From: Actinomadura litoris
GTDB lineage: Bacteria; Actinomycetota; Actinomycetes; Streptosporangiales; Streptosporangiaceae
Direction: 5' to 3'
DNA length: 64,000 bases
NCBI RefSeq assembly: GCF_009733595.1
Contig: NZ_WOFH01000004.1
Coordinates: 124,001-188,000, forward strand
The position numbers and the translations under genes are program-made. The notes beneath the pieces are model-generated. The model saw nothing but the letters and a program-made list of their open reading frames with translations. It made no database searches and was not told where the DNA came from. Below are positions 7,957 to 15,339 of the stretch, in pieces. Positions within the stretch are counted from its first letter, which is position 1; each line of letters opens with the position of its first letter.

Positions 7957-8730
7957 ATGAACGTCCTGTGGATCTTCGCGCACCCCGAGCGGCGCTCCCT
8001 CAACGGCGCGCTGCGCGACCACGGCCTGGCCACCCTGCGCGGCCTCGGCCACCCCGTCCGCCAGTCCGACCTGTACGCGATGGGCTGGAACCCCCTGGTC
8101 ACCCCCGCCGACCACCGCCACGACCCGCGCGAGCGCTTCCGGGTCGGCGCCGCGTCCGAGCGCGCCCACGCCACCGGCGCCCTCAGCGCCGACATCCGCG
8201 CCGAACACGACAAGATCGCCTGGGCGGACGCGCTCGTCCTGCAGTTCCCGCTGTGGTGGTACGGGATGCCCGCCATCCTCAAGGGCTGGTTCGACCGCGT
8301 GTTCGTCCAGGGCTTCGCGTTCGGCGTCACCGACGGCCAGGGCCGCACCCGCCGCTACGGCGACGGCGGCCTGGCCGGGCGGCGCGCCCTCGTCGTCACC
8401 ACCGCCGGCGCCCGCCCCACCGGCCTCGGCCCGCGCGGCGTCCACGGCGACACCGCGCAGCTGCTGTTCCCCCTCCTGCACGGGACGCTCTGGTACACCG
8501 GCATGCGCGTCCTGCCGCCCCTGCTCATCCCCGGCGCCGACCGCGCCGGACCCGCCGACCACGCCGGCGCCGCCGCCGCGCTCGACCGGCGGCTGCGGGG
8601 CCTGCCCACCGACCCGCCGCTGCCCTACCGCACCGAGGCCGGCGGCGACTACGACGACGACCTCGTCCTGCGCCCCGACCTGGCGCCCGGCCGCACCGAC
8701 CTCGGCGTCCACCTCACCACCCCCACCTGA
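7957..8730 (+). CDS. NAD(P)H oxidoreductase with flavodoxin-like fold (NQO1/MdaB/KefF type)
   Basis: A 257-residue soluble flavoprotein. The N-terminus MNVLWIFAHPERRSLNGAL gives the phosphate-binding loop of FMN/FAD in this family, and QFPLWWYGMPAILKGWFDRV (about residues 92-111) is its signature. It should reduce quinones or electrophiles with NAD(P)H by two electrons. The ATG at 7957 gives the conserved N-terminus directly; GAAGG upstream is a moderate ribosome site. Divergent pairing with the GlxA regulator suggests inducible control. The C-terminal 50 residues are Asp/Arg-rich and less conserved. Confidence 0.88.
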   Translation: MNVLWIFAHPERRSLNGALRDHGLATLRGLGHPVRQSDLYAMGWNPLVTPADHRHDPRERFRVGAASERAHATGALSADIRAEHDKIAWADALVLQFPLWWYGMPAILKGWFDRVFVQGFAFGVTDGQGRTRRYGDGGLAGRRALVVTTAGARPTGLGPRGVHGDTAQLLFPLLHGTLWYTGMRVLPPLLIPGADRAGPADHAGAAAALDRRLRGLPTDPPLPYRTEAGGDYDDDLVLRPDLAPGRTDLGVHLTTPT

Positions 8731-8813
8731 CACCGCGCCCGGCCCCCGCGGGTATCGCCGTGTACCGCCCGCCCTGGTAGAAAGTCCGGGGATCTTCGAG
8801 ACGGGGGGACGCG

Positions 8814-9467
8814 ATGGCGTGGGTGGTCTTCGACTACGGCGAGGTCATCTGCCACCGGCCGCCCGGCGACAGCGCCGACCGGCTGCCGCGCGCCCTCGCC
8901 GCCGACCCCGCCGCGTTCTGGGACGCCTACTGGGACGGCCGCGAACCCTACGACCGCGGCGCCGTCGACGCCGCCGGCTACTGGGACGGGCTGTGCGAGC
9001 ACCTCACCGCCGCCGGGCACACCGGCCACCCCGCCCGCGTCACCGGCACCGGCACCGGGGACGGCGACGGGCTGCTCCACACCCTCGTCGGCCTCGACAT
9101 CGACATGTGGTCCCACCTCAACCCCGGCACGCTCACCGTCCTGGACGACCTCGCCGCCCGGGACGTGCCGCTGGCGCTGCTGTCCAACGCGCCGCGCGAG
9201 CTGGCCCGCGACATCGACGGCCGGCCCTGGTCCGCGCGGTTCCGCCGCCGGTTCTACAGCGCCGACCTGAACCTCACCAAACCCGACCCCCGCATCTACC
9301 GGCACGTCGCCGACGCCCTCGCCGTCCCGCCCGCCGAGCTGGTGTTCGTCGACGACCGGCAGGTGAACGTCGACGCCGCCCGCGACGCCGGCCTGCGCGC
9401 CCACCTGTACACCGGCACCGCCGCCCTCCGCCGCGACCTGGACCTCCCCGCCACCACCGCCCGCTGA
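8814..9467 (+). CDS. HAD-superfamily hydrolase
   Basis: A 217-residue haloacid-dehalogenase-like phosphatase. Motif I is FDYGEV (Asp7 nucleophile; the usual second Asp is Gly, as in many DxGxV-type HAD proteins), motif II is LLSNAP (about 121-126), and KPDPRIYRHVA plus VFVDDRQVNVDAA give motif III and the motif IV metal aspartates. An inserted cap of helices lies between about residues 15 and 95. GGGGGGAC upstream of the ATG is the ribosome site. The substrate is unknown; the gene stands alone, divergent to nothing and 98 bp before the glycosidase gene. Confidence 0.85.
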   Translation: MAWVVFDYGEVICHRPPGDSADRLPRALAADPAAFWDAYWDGREPYDRGAVDAAGYWDGLCEHLTAAGHTGHPARVTGTGTGDGDGLLHTLVGLDIDMWSHLNPGTLTVLDDLAARDVPLALLSNAPRELARDIDGRPWSARFRRRFYSADLNLTKPDPRIYRHVADALAVPPAELVFVDDRQVNVDAARDAGLRAHLYTGTAALRRDLDLPATTAR

Positions 9468-9527
9468 CACGGCGGCGGGTGAGGCGGCGGGTGGGGCGGC
9501 CGGTGACACGCGCGGATCGCCGTTCCG

Positions 9528-9552
9528 TACGTACCACCGCAACGAGTACGTA
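9528..9552. promoter_or_regulatory. Inverted repeat upstream of the glycosidase gene
   Basis: TACGTAC (9528-9534) and GTACGTA (9546-9552) are perfect inverted arms with an 11-nt spacer, ending 13 bp before the ATG at 9566. AT content is locally raised. The position would block transcription or initiation, so an operator is likely. Confidence 0.35.
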
Positions 9553-9565
9553 ACAATGGCTCGCT

Positions 9566-11221
9566 ATGGCATGGGGAGTGAGGACGCGGATCCAGGCGGC
9601 GGCGGGTCGACCCGCCGCCGCGGCGCTGGCGGCGGCGCTGACGGCGGCGCTGGCCGGCTGCGGCCTGCCCGCCCTCGGCGGCACCGACGAACGCGGCGCC
9701 GGCGATCCCGTCGGCCCCGAGGCCAAGGCCGAATGCCCCGCCGTGCCGGCCCCCGGCGACTCCAAGGCGCGGCAGCTGCGCGCCATGTGGATCGCGACCG
9801 TCACCGGCATCGACTGGCCCAAGGACACGGGCCTGCCCGCCGAGCGGCAGAAGGCCGACTTCGTCAAGCTCCTCGACACCGCCGCGGCGATGAACCTCAA
9901 CGCCGTCGTCGTCCAGGTCCGCCCCAACTCCGACGCGTTCTACCCCTCCCCCTACGAGCCGTGGTCCCAGTGGATCACCGGGACGCAGGGCAAGGACCCC
10001 GGCTACGACGTCCTGGCGTTCATGCTGAAGGAGGCCCACGCCCGCAACCTGGAGTTCCACGCCTGGTTCAACCCCTACCGCGTCAGCCGCCAGGACGACC
10101 TGAACAAGCTCGCGCCGACCAGCCCCGCCCGCCGCCACCCCGACTGGGTCCGCAAGTACGGCAGCGGCCTGTGGTACGACCCGGGGCTCCCGCAGGTGCG
10201 GGACCTGGCCACCAAGGCCGTCCTGGACGTCGTCACCAAGTACGACATCGACGCCGTCCACTTCGACGACTACTTCTACCCCTACCCCGAGTCCGGCGAG
10301 TTCCCCGACACCGCCACCTACAAAGCCTTCGGCGGCGGCATGAAACGCGGCGACTGGCGCCGCCAGAACGTCAACACCCTCGTGCGGACCCTCTCCCAGA
10401 AGATCCACCAGACCAAGCCCTGGGTGCGGTTCGGGATCAGCCCCTTCGGCGTCTGGCGCAACAAGACCACCGACCCCGCCGGGTCGGCCACCAGCGCCCT
10501 GCAGAGCTACGACGACATCTACGCCGACACCCGCACCTGGATCCGCGAACGCTGGATCGACTACGTCACCCCCCAGCTGTACTGGCCGATCGGCGACCGC
10601 CGCGCCGACTACGCCGAACTCGTGCGCTGGTGGGCCCGGCAGGTCCAGGGCACCGGCGTGCAGCTGACCATCGGGCAGGGCGCCTACCGCGTCGGCGAGG
10701 ACGCCACCTGGAAGAAACCCGCCGAGCTGTCCCGCCACCTCACCCTCAACGCCGCCCACCCGCAGGTGCGCGGCGACGTGTTCTTCTCCGCCTCCGACCT
10801 GGCCTCCGACCGCCGCGGGTTCGCCGCCCGCATCCGCCGCGACCACTACGCCCGCCCCGCCATCCCCCCGCCCGCCGCCCCCCCCGCCCCCGCCGACCCC
10901 GGTGGCGGCGGCGCGGTGGCGGCGAAGGCGCCGCCGGCCGTCCAGGACGTCCAGGCCACCGCCGAGGGCACGGGCGTCCGCGTCCGGTGGCGGCCCGCGC
11001 GGGACGCCACCTCCTACGCCGTCTACCGCGCCGACGGCAGGCGCCCCGAATGCGCGCCCGTCGACCCCGCCCGCCTCATCGCCGACGTCCGCGCCGACGC
11101 CGTCATCGACCCCACCGCCAAGCCCGGCCGCGCCTACACCTACTACGTCACCGCGCTGGACCGCCTCCACCACGAAAGCGCACCCGCGCGCGGCGCAACG
11201 GTTACCGCACCCGGGGGATAA
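9566..11221 (+). CDS. GHL10/DUF187-family glycoside hydrolase lipoprotein with C-terminal FnIII-like domain
   Basis: A 551-residue exported protein. An Arg-containing N-terminus, Ala/Leu core and lipobox LAGC (Cys29 or so) mark a lipoprotein. Residues about 70-410 form a TIM-barrel of the GHL10 type: RQLRAMWIATVTGIDWP, NAVVVQVRPNSDAFYPS, FHAWFNPYR and AVHFDDYFYPYP (the acidic DD pair near residue 232 is a catalytic candidate). A Pro/Ala linker near 430-455 leads to a fibronectin-III-like domain (about 465-551). It should cleave a cell-wall or extracellular glycan outside the membrane. A GTG four codons downstream of the chosen ATG is an alternative start. Followed by a small DUF3040 gene. Confidence 0.85.
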   Translation: MAWGVRTRIQAAAGRPAAAALAAALTAALAGCGLPALGGTDERGAGDPVGPEAKAECPAVPAPGDSKARQLRAMWIATVTGIDWPKDTGLPAERQKADFVKLLDTAAAMNLNAVVVQVRPNSDAFYPSPYEPWSQWITGTQGKDPGYDVLAFMLKEAHARNLEFHAWFNPYRVSRQDDLNKLAPTSPARRHPDWVRKYGSGLWYDPGLPQVRDLATKAVLDVVTKYDIDAVHFDDYFYPYPESGEFPDTATYKAFGGGMKRGDWRRQNVNTLVRTLSQKIHQTKPWVRFGISPFGVWRNKTTDPAGSATSALQSYDDIYADTRTWIRERWIDYVTPQLYWPIGDRRADYAELVRWWARQVQGTGVQLTIGQGAYRVGEDATWKKPAELSRHLTLNAAHPQVRGDVFFSASDLASDRRGFAARIRRDHYARPAIPPPAAPPAPADPGGGGAVAAKAPPAVQDVQATAEGTGVRVRWRPARDATSYAVYRADGRRPECAPVDPARLIADVRADAVIDPTAKPGRAYTYYVTALDRLHHESAPARGATVTAPGG

Positions 11222-11277
11222 TGATCTTGCTCTGTGGGCAGGAACCAGACACCTGAACGCCCCCGGAGGTATAGAGC

Positions 11278-11481
11278 ATGGCGCTGTCGATGGAGGAGCA
11301 GCGGATCCTCACACAGATCGAGGTCCGCCTGAGCGAGGACGATCCCCGGCTGGCCCAGCGCCTCTCCCGGCTCGGCCGGGCCCGCACCACCCGCCGCGTC
11401 CGGGTGATCGCGGCCATCGTGATCACCGCCGTCGTGGTCCTCGCCGCGGCCGCCGGCGGCGCCATCGCCGCGATGTCCTAG
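11278..11481 (+). CDS. DUF3040 small membrane protein
   Basis: A 67-residue protein. The N-terminal half is the acidic helix of DUF3040 (LSMEEQRILTQIEVRLSEDD), followed by a basic stretch and one transmembrane helix (about residues 42-66) ending near the C-terminus. GGAGG lies 8 nt before the ATG. DUF3040 proteins are common small membrane proteins of actinomycetes with no proven role. Normally the family is longer (about 100-130 residues), so this is a short version. Confidence 0.85.
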   Translation: MALSMEEQRILTQIEVRLSEDDPRLAQRLSRLGRARTTRRVRVIAAIVITAVVVLAAAAGGAIAAMS

Positions 11482-11648
11482 ATGCGCATCGCACCGCGCA
11501 CCCGGCGCGCCGCACCGCGCACCGCCCGTCGGCGGCCCTCCCGGCCCCGCACCCACACCGGCGCCCACACCGGCGCCCGGCCCCGCGCCCACGCTCCTCC
11601 GCCGCGCCGCACGGCGCCGCCCGCGTGACCCACGCGTAGAAACGCCGA

Positions 11649-11679
11649 GGCCCCGGCGAGATCAGATCTCGCCGGGGCC
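11649..11679 (+). terminator. Strong hairpin terminator
   Basis: A perfect 14-bp stem GGCCCCGGCGAGAT/ATCTCGCCGGGGCC with a 3-nt loop lies 170 bp after the DUF3040 gene. It is symmetrical and could also stop transcription from the right. The stretch between 11482 and 11648 is Pro/Arg-rich in translation, repetitive (GCACCGCGCACC-like units) and shows no gene. Confidence 0.75.
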
Positions 11680-11708
11680 CCGACGCTTAGGCCGGTGTGG
11701 TGGTCGCC

Positions 11709-11906
11709 TCACGGCGAAAGGCACAACGGAGCTCCAGCCCGGACGGACCGGCGGTATTCCCCGAAGGCGTTGTGTAGAGCCCGGGGGACACAAGCCACAC
11801 CGACATCCCCCACCCTAACGGCTACCGGCCCGTGCTCATTCCACCGGTCCCCGCGTGTCACGATCACCTCACCCGCGGGTGAGGCCCGCCTTGACCCGTG
11901 CACCAC
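11709..11906 (-). CDS. Possible small protein of unknown function
   Basis: An open frame of at most 65 codons on the minus strand that reads like a normal protein (VIVTRGDRWNEHGPVAVRVG...), ending just before the terminator at 11649-11679. The start is unclear: GTG codons at about 11870 and 11864 would shorten it to about 50 residues. Third-position GC is lower than in neighbouring genes. No family is recognised. The region 11680-12152 holds nothing else convincing. It may not be translated. Confidence 0.25.
   Translation of the reverse strand: MVHGSRRASPAGEVIVTRGDRWNEHGPVAVRVGDVGVACVPRALHNAFGEYRRSVRAGAPLCLSP
11867..11884. promoter_or_regulatory. Perfect 18-bp palindrome
   Basis: CCTCACCCG immediately followed by CGGGTGAGG is a gap-free 18-bp palindrome. 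It lies at the 5' end of the possible minus-strand small gene and 270 bp before the HATPase gene. Such a tight palindrome is a good candidate for a dimeric-regulator site. Confidence 0.4.
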
Positions 11907-12152
11907 GCCCCCCGGCGATGCGTCCCACTATCCGAACGGACGCGGGAAAAGAGGGACCTGTCCCAGGATCGGCCGTGACGGCGCGCGGAGGCACCGCCAC
12001 GGCCGGGTATGACCACCATGGCCGCCGCCGACATGGGGAACTGTCGGCGCGGCGATATCCGCGGGCCCGGCCCCTTACCGCGGCGTCGGCGGGGAACAAG
12101 CCTGTTGAGGCCGCTGACCTGCGGAAACCGCAACAGGTGAGGAGACGGGGCA

Positions 12153-12674
12153 TTGGGAACCAAAGAACTCGGCATCGACGACACCGGTGGCGGGCCCACC
12201 GGGGGCCCCACCGGCCACGACCACCACCCCGACCATCCCGGCCATCCCGGCCGCGCCGACCACCGGCGGGCCGCCTGGGAACTGGACGCCGACACCCGCG
12301 CCGCGTCCCACGCCCGCGCCCTCACCGGGCGCGCCCTGCGCGACTGGCAGGTCACCGACCCCGCCGACGTCGACGACATCATCCTCATCGTCGACGAACT
12401 GGTCACCAACGCGATCGTGCACGGCACCGGGCCCGTCCGCCTCACCCTGACCCTGGACGGCCCGGCCCTCACCGGCGAGATCGGCGACAACGACCCCGCC
12501 GCGCCCGCGGCGCCCGGCGGCCCGCCCCGCGTCCTGGACTGGGCCGAGGCCGGCCGCGGCCTCCTGCTCGTCACCGCCCTGGCCACCGAGTTCGGCGCCC
12601 ACCCCGACGGCACCGGCAAGACCGTCTGGTTCACCCGCCTCCTCACCCCCCTCAACGGCCACACCGCCAACTGA
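12153..12674 (+). CDS. HATPase_c_2 ATP-binding protein (anti-sigma-factor-like kinase)
   Basis: A 173-residue single-domain protein of the RsbW/SpoIIAB-like GHKL family. The N-box ELVTNAIVHG (about residues 91-100), a G1-like GEIGDNDP and a G2-like AGRGLLLVTALA are present; the first 45 residues are His/Gly/Pro-rich and disordered. Actinomycetes carry dozens of these, usually binding anti-anti-sigma partners. No sigma factor or STAS gene is adjacent, so the partner is unknown. The start is TTG at 12153, preceded by GGTGAGGAG 8 nt upstream; a downstream start would cut into nothing essential, so the exact N-terminus is open. Confidence 0.82.
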   Translation: MGTKELGIDDTGGGPTGGPTGHDHHPDHPGHPGRADHRRAAWELDADTRAASHARALTGRALRDWQVTDPADVDDIILIVDELVTNAIVHGTGPVRLTLTLDGPALTGEIGDNDPAAPAAPGGPPRVLDWAEAGRGLLLVTALATEFGAHPDGTGKTVWFTRLLTPLNGHTAN

Positions 12675-13000
12675 ACCCGCCAACCGAACCCGCCCGACCA
12701 CCCGCCCGCCCGCCTCAGGACGCGTCCACCGCGCGCCCCCCAGCGCCCCAGCCGGAACAGCGGACACCACCGGCGTCCGCCGCGTCCCGCACCACCCGCC
12801 AGCCAAGCCGCACGGGCCGGCCCGCCCGAGCGGCCCCAAAGGCGCGCCTCCGCCGACGCCGCCGCAAGGCGCAGGGCCGCGGACCCCCGCCGCGCCGACG
12901 GCCCCGCGGCGGTCGCCCGGCGCGGCCCGCCGCTCCCGCCCCCGACCGCGCCTCCACTGCGCCCCCACGGAGGCGCGCGGGGGCCGGGGACGCGCGCGGG
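12675..13000. other. Gap without a recognisable gene
   Basis: 326 bp of extremely C-rich sequence between the HATPase gene and the convergent WYL regulator gene. All frames translate to Pro/Arg/Ala-rich strings. I see no repeat or clear terminator. Confidence 0.5.
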
Positions 13001-14119
13001 TCAGGCCTGGAGGGGGCAGCGGTCGACGACCCAGACGCCCTCCTCGTCCTCCGACGCCGGGACGGGCGGGTCATCGGACAGCCGGTCCAGATGCCACTCG
13101 ATGTGGGCCAGCGGACCGCGCCAGCCCGCCAGCAGGTCCGCCAGCGGGCGCGGCATCCCCGGCGGGCCGAACGGGCGCGGATCGGGCAGGTCCTCCTCCC
13201 ACAGCCCGTCGTCGCAGTCGGCCGCCCAGTGCGCCGCCGCCTCCAGCACCTCCCGCAGGTCGCGGGCCAGATCACCGAGCGAGCGCAGCGCCATCGCGTC
13301 CTGGATCATCCGCTCCCGCCGCTCATAGGGCAGATCCCGGTCGAACTCCGGCGGGAACGGCGGACGGCGCCCCTCCAGCACCGGGTCCGCATCGGTCGCC
13401 GCCGCGCGGATCGCCGCCACCTGCCAGCGCGTCCACTCCGCCAGATGCCCCAGCACACCGCGCAGCGCCGCCGCGCCCTCCCCGCCGCCCCGGACCTCCG
13501 CCGTCACCTCCCGCAGCCGGGACCGGACGAACTCCACCCGGTCCAGCGTCCACGCCCGCGCCCGCGCCGCGCCCGCCGGGCCCCGCGGACCCGGCTCCAC
13601 CGGCGGGCGCGGCATCGGCACCCGCAGCGCCGCCAGCAGATCGTCCAGATCGCGGACCTCCGCGCCCCGCCCCGACAGGAACGCCGCCCCGACCCGGTCC
13701 AACCGGAACATGCGCGGCCCGTCCCGCATCCGGCACCACCCCACCAGGTACTCCCCGTAGGGGGCGACGACCAGGCCGTGCGCCTCCACGTCCCGGAAGC
13801 TGCGCGCGCCGGCCTGGTCGGTGTAGGCGAGCCGCACCACCCGCCGCGTCCGCACCGCCTCGGCGAGGGTGTCGTGCACCGGGCCCATCAGCGACGCCAC
13901 CTCGCTCAGCGCCTCCGGCGGCGTTGCCTCCGGCAGGACGTGGCCGCCCCGCACCGACCTCACCGGCAGCCCGCCGTGGGTGAGCAGCTCCAGGTCGCGG
14001 CGGACGGTCCGCTCGCTCACCCCCAGCCGCCCCGCGAGCGTGGCGGAGTCCACCGGCTCCGGCGAGGCCGCCCGCAGCTCGGCGACCAGCGCCAGCAACC
14101 GATCCACGCGATCCACCAC
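13001..14119 (-). CDS. HTH + WYL-domain transcriptional regulator
   Basis: A 372-residue regulator. The N-terminus holds a DeoR/HTH_11 winged helix (about residues 18-60, ATLAGRLGVSERTVRRDLELL). Residues about 90-185 form a WYL ligand-sensing domain (AVRTRRVVRLAYTDQAGARSFRDVEAHGLVVAPY... MFRLDRV). The last 170 residues are not part of the usual WYL regulator and contain Trp/Asp-rich helices. GTG at 14119 (or the next codon, also GTG) is the likely start; the frame stays open upstream into the neighbouring methyltransferase, but that part belongs to the other gene. The two genes point the same way, about 46 bp apart. Confidence 0.82.
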   Translation of the reverse strand: MVDRVDRLLALVAELRAASPEPVDSATLAGRLGVSERTVRRDLELLTHGGLPVRSVRGGHVLPEATPPEALSEVASLMGPVHDTLAEAVRTRRVVRLAYTDQAGARSFRDVEAHGLVVAPYGEYLVGWCRMRDGPRMFRLDRVGAAFLSGRGAEVRDLDDLLAALRVPMPRPPVEPGPRGPAGAARARAWTLDRVEFVRSRLREVTAEVRGGGEGAAALRGVLGHLAEWTRWQVAAIRAAATDADPVLEGRRPPFPPEFDRDLPYERRERMIQDAMALRSLGDLARDLREVLEAAAHWAADCDDGLWEEDLPDPRPFGPPGMPRPLADLLAGWRGPLAHIEWHLDRLSDDPPVPASEDEEGVWVVDRCPLQA

Positions 14120-14165
14120 CCCATCGTGACCCCCCGCACCGGCGATCCACCGTGGCGCGAAGGTC

Positions 14166-14818
14166 TCAACCCCCTTCACCGCAGGCCGGGGCGGTGGCGA
14201 GCACGCACGCGGCGGGCGGGTCCAGCTCCAAGGTCTCGACCCGGACACCGGTGAAGCCCGCGCGGGTGAGCATCTCCCGCAGCTCCCCGGCCGCGCGGGC
14301 CGTGGTGGCGCGGGTGGCGCCGGGGCAGCGGGGCTGGCTGACCAGCGCGACCCGCCCCCCGGCGCGCAGCAGCCCCGCAGCTCCACCAGCCGCGCCACCG
14401 GGTCCGGCCAGAACCCCGCCGAGTTGACCGCCAGGACCGCGTCCAGCGGGCCGCCGAAGTCCGGCAGCCCCTCCACCGGCGCGCACCGCAGCCGCACCCG
14501 CCCGGCGCGGACGGCGGCGGCGTTGCGGCGCGCGGCGTGCCGGACCATCGCCCGCGAATGGTCCACCCCGAACACCACGCCCCCGGGCGCGCGGGCCGCG
14601 AGCGCCGCGACGGCGATCCCGGGACCGAACCCGATCTCCAGGACCCGGTCGGCGGGCCCCACCTCCAGCAGCCCCACCGCCCACACGTTCCGCCTCCGGT
14701 TGGAGGGCCGCAGGGCGAACATCCACCCGTTCGCCCACCCGACCGCGCCCCGCGGGCGGTGGGCCTGACCCACCAGATACCTGATCGCGCGCCGTTTCAG
14801 CGCCGTTCCCATCCGCAT
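14166..14818 (-). pseudogene. SAM-dependent methyltransferase, frameshifted
   Basis: The N-terminal part (MRMGTALKRRAIRYLVGQAH..., glycine loop VLEIGFGPG, VFGVDHSRAMVRHA) reads in one frame to WPDPVARLVELR, and the C-terminal part (LLRAGGRVALVSQP, then LTRAGFTGVRVETLEL) in another. One base is missing near 14378-14382, inside a run CTGCGGGGCTGC. Read through, the protein would have about 217 residues, the normal size of a class I methyltransferase. As written the frame instead runs on into the WYL regulator gene. The promoter and the divergent MerR regulator are intact, so decay is recent or the base is a sequencing error. Confidence 0.75.
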
Positions 14819-14825
14819 GACCGCC

Positions 14826-14856
14826 AGTGAAGGGCTTCAAGTACGGTTGAAGTCAA
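14826..14856 (-). promoter_or_regulatory. MerR-type promoter with 19-bp spacer between methyltransferase and MerR genes
   Basis: On the minus strand, -35 TTGACT (plus 14851-14856) and a weak -10 TTCACT (14826-14831) are 19 bp apart. The dyad CTTCAA-N6-TTGAAG (14835-14852) sits in the spacer. An over-long spacer with a central dyad is the hallmark of MerR-activated promoters. The methyltransferase ATG is 7 nt after the -10. The regulator's own ATG lies 4 bp from the dyad on the other side. Confidence 0.65.
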
Positions 14857-15324
14857 ATGAGCGAGCCCCTGACGATCGGCGGCCTGGCGGCCCGCACCGG
14901 CGTCGCCGCGTCCGCGCTGCGTTACTGGGAGGGCCTCGGCCTGCTCCCGGCCCCCGAACGGGTCTCGGGGCAGCGCCGCTACCCGGCCTCGGCGGCCCGG
15001 CTCGTCGGGGTCATCGTCGCGCTCCGCCGCGTCGGGTTCACCCTGCGGGAGATCGAGGCGTTCCGCACCCCCAGCGCCCCGGGCGGCGACGGATGGCGGC
15101 CGCTGTACCAGGCCAAACTCGCCGAACTGGACGAGCGGATCGCGCAGGCCCAGGCGGCGCGCACCGCCATCGCCCACGGCCTGGCCTGCCCGCACGAGGA
15201 CATCCGCGACTGCGCCGCCTTCACCGCCGGCGCCGACGCGCTCCTGGCGGGACACACCCTCGAACAAGCCCACGAACAAGCCCACGAGCAGGCTCACACC
15301 CGCGCGCGGGCGCGGCCGCGCTGA
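14857..15324 (+). CDS. MerR-family transcriptional regulator
   Basis: A 155-residue regulator with the N-terminal MerR winged helix (residues 5-70: IGGLAARTGVAASALRYWEGLGLL, RRYPASAARLVGVIVALRRVGFTLREI), a coiled dimer helix (about 85-110) and a tail with ACPHEDIRDCAAF, where two Cys could sense redox or metal. The extreme C-terminus carries a repeated EQAHEQAHEQAH stretch. The dyad CTTCAA-N6-TTGAAG ends 4 bp before the ATG. Its divergent neighbour, the frameshifted methyltransferase, is the probable target. Confidence 0.88.
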   Translation: MSEPLTIGGLAARTGVAASALRYWEGLGLLPAPERVSGQRRYPASAARLVGVIVALRRVGFTLREIEAFRTPSAPGGDGWRPLYQAKLAELDERIAQAQAARTAIAHGLACPHEDIRDCAAFTAGADALLAGHTLEQAHEQAHEQAHTRARARPR

Positions 15325-15339
15325 CCCCGGCGGGTGTCG

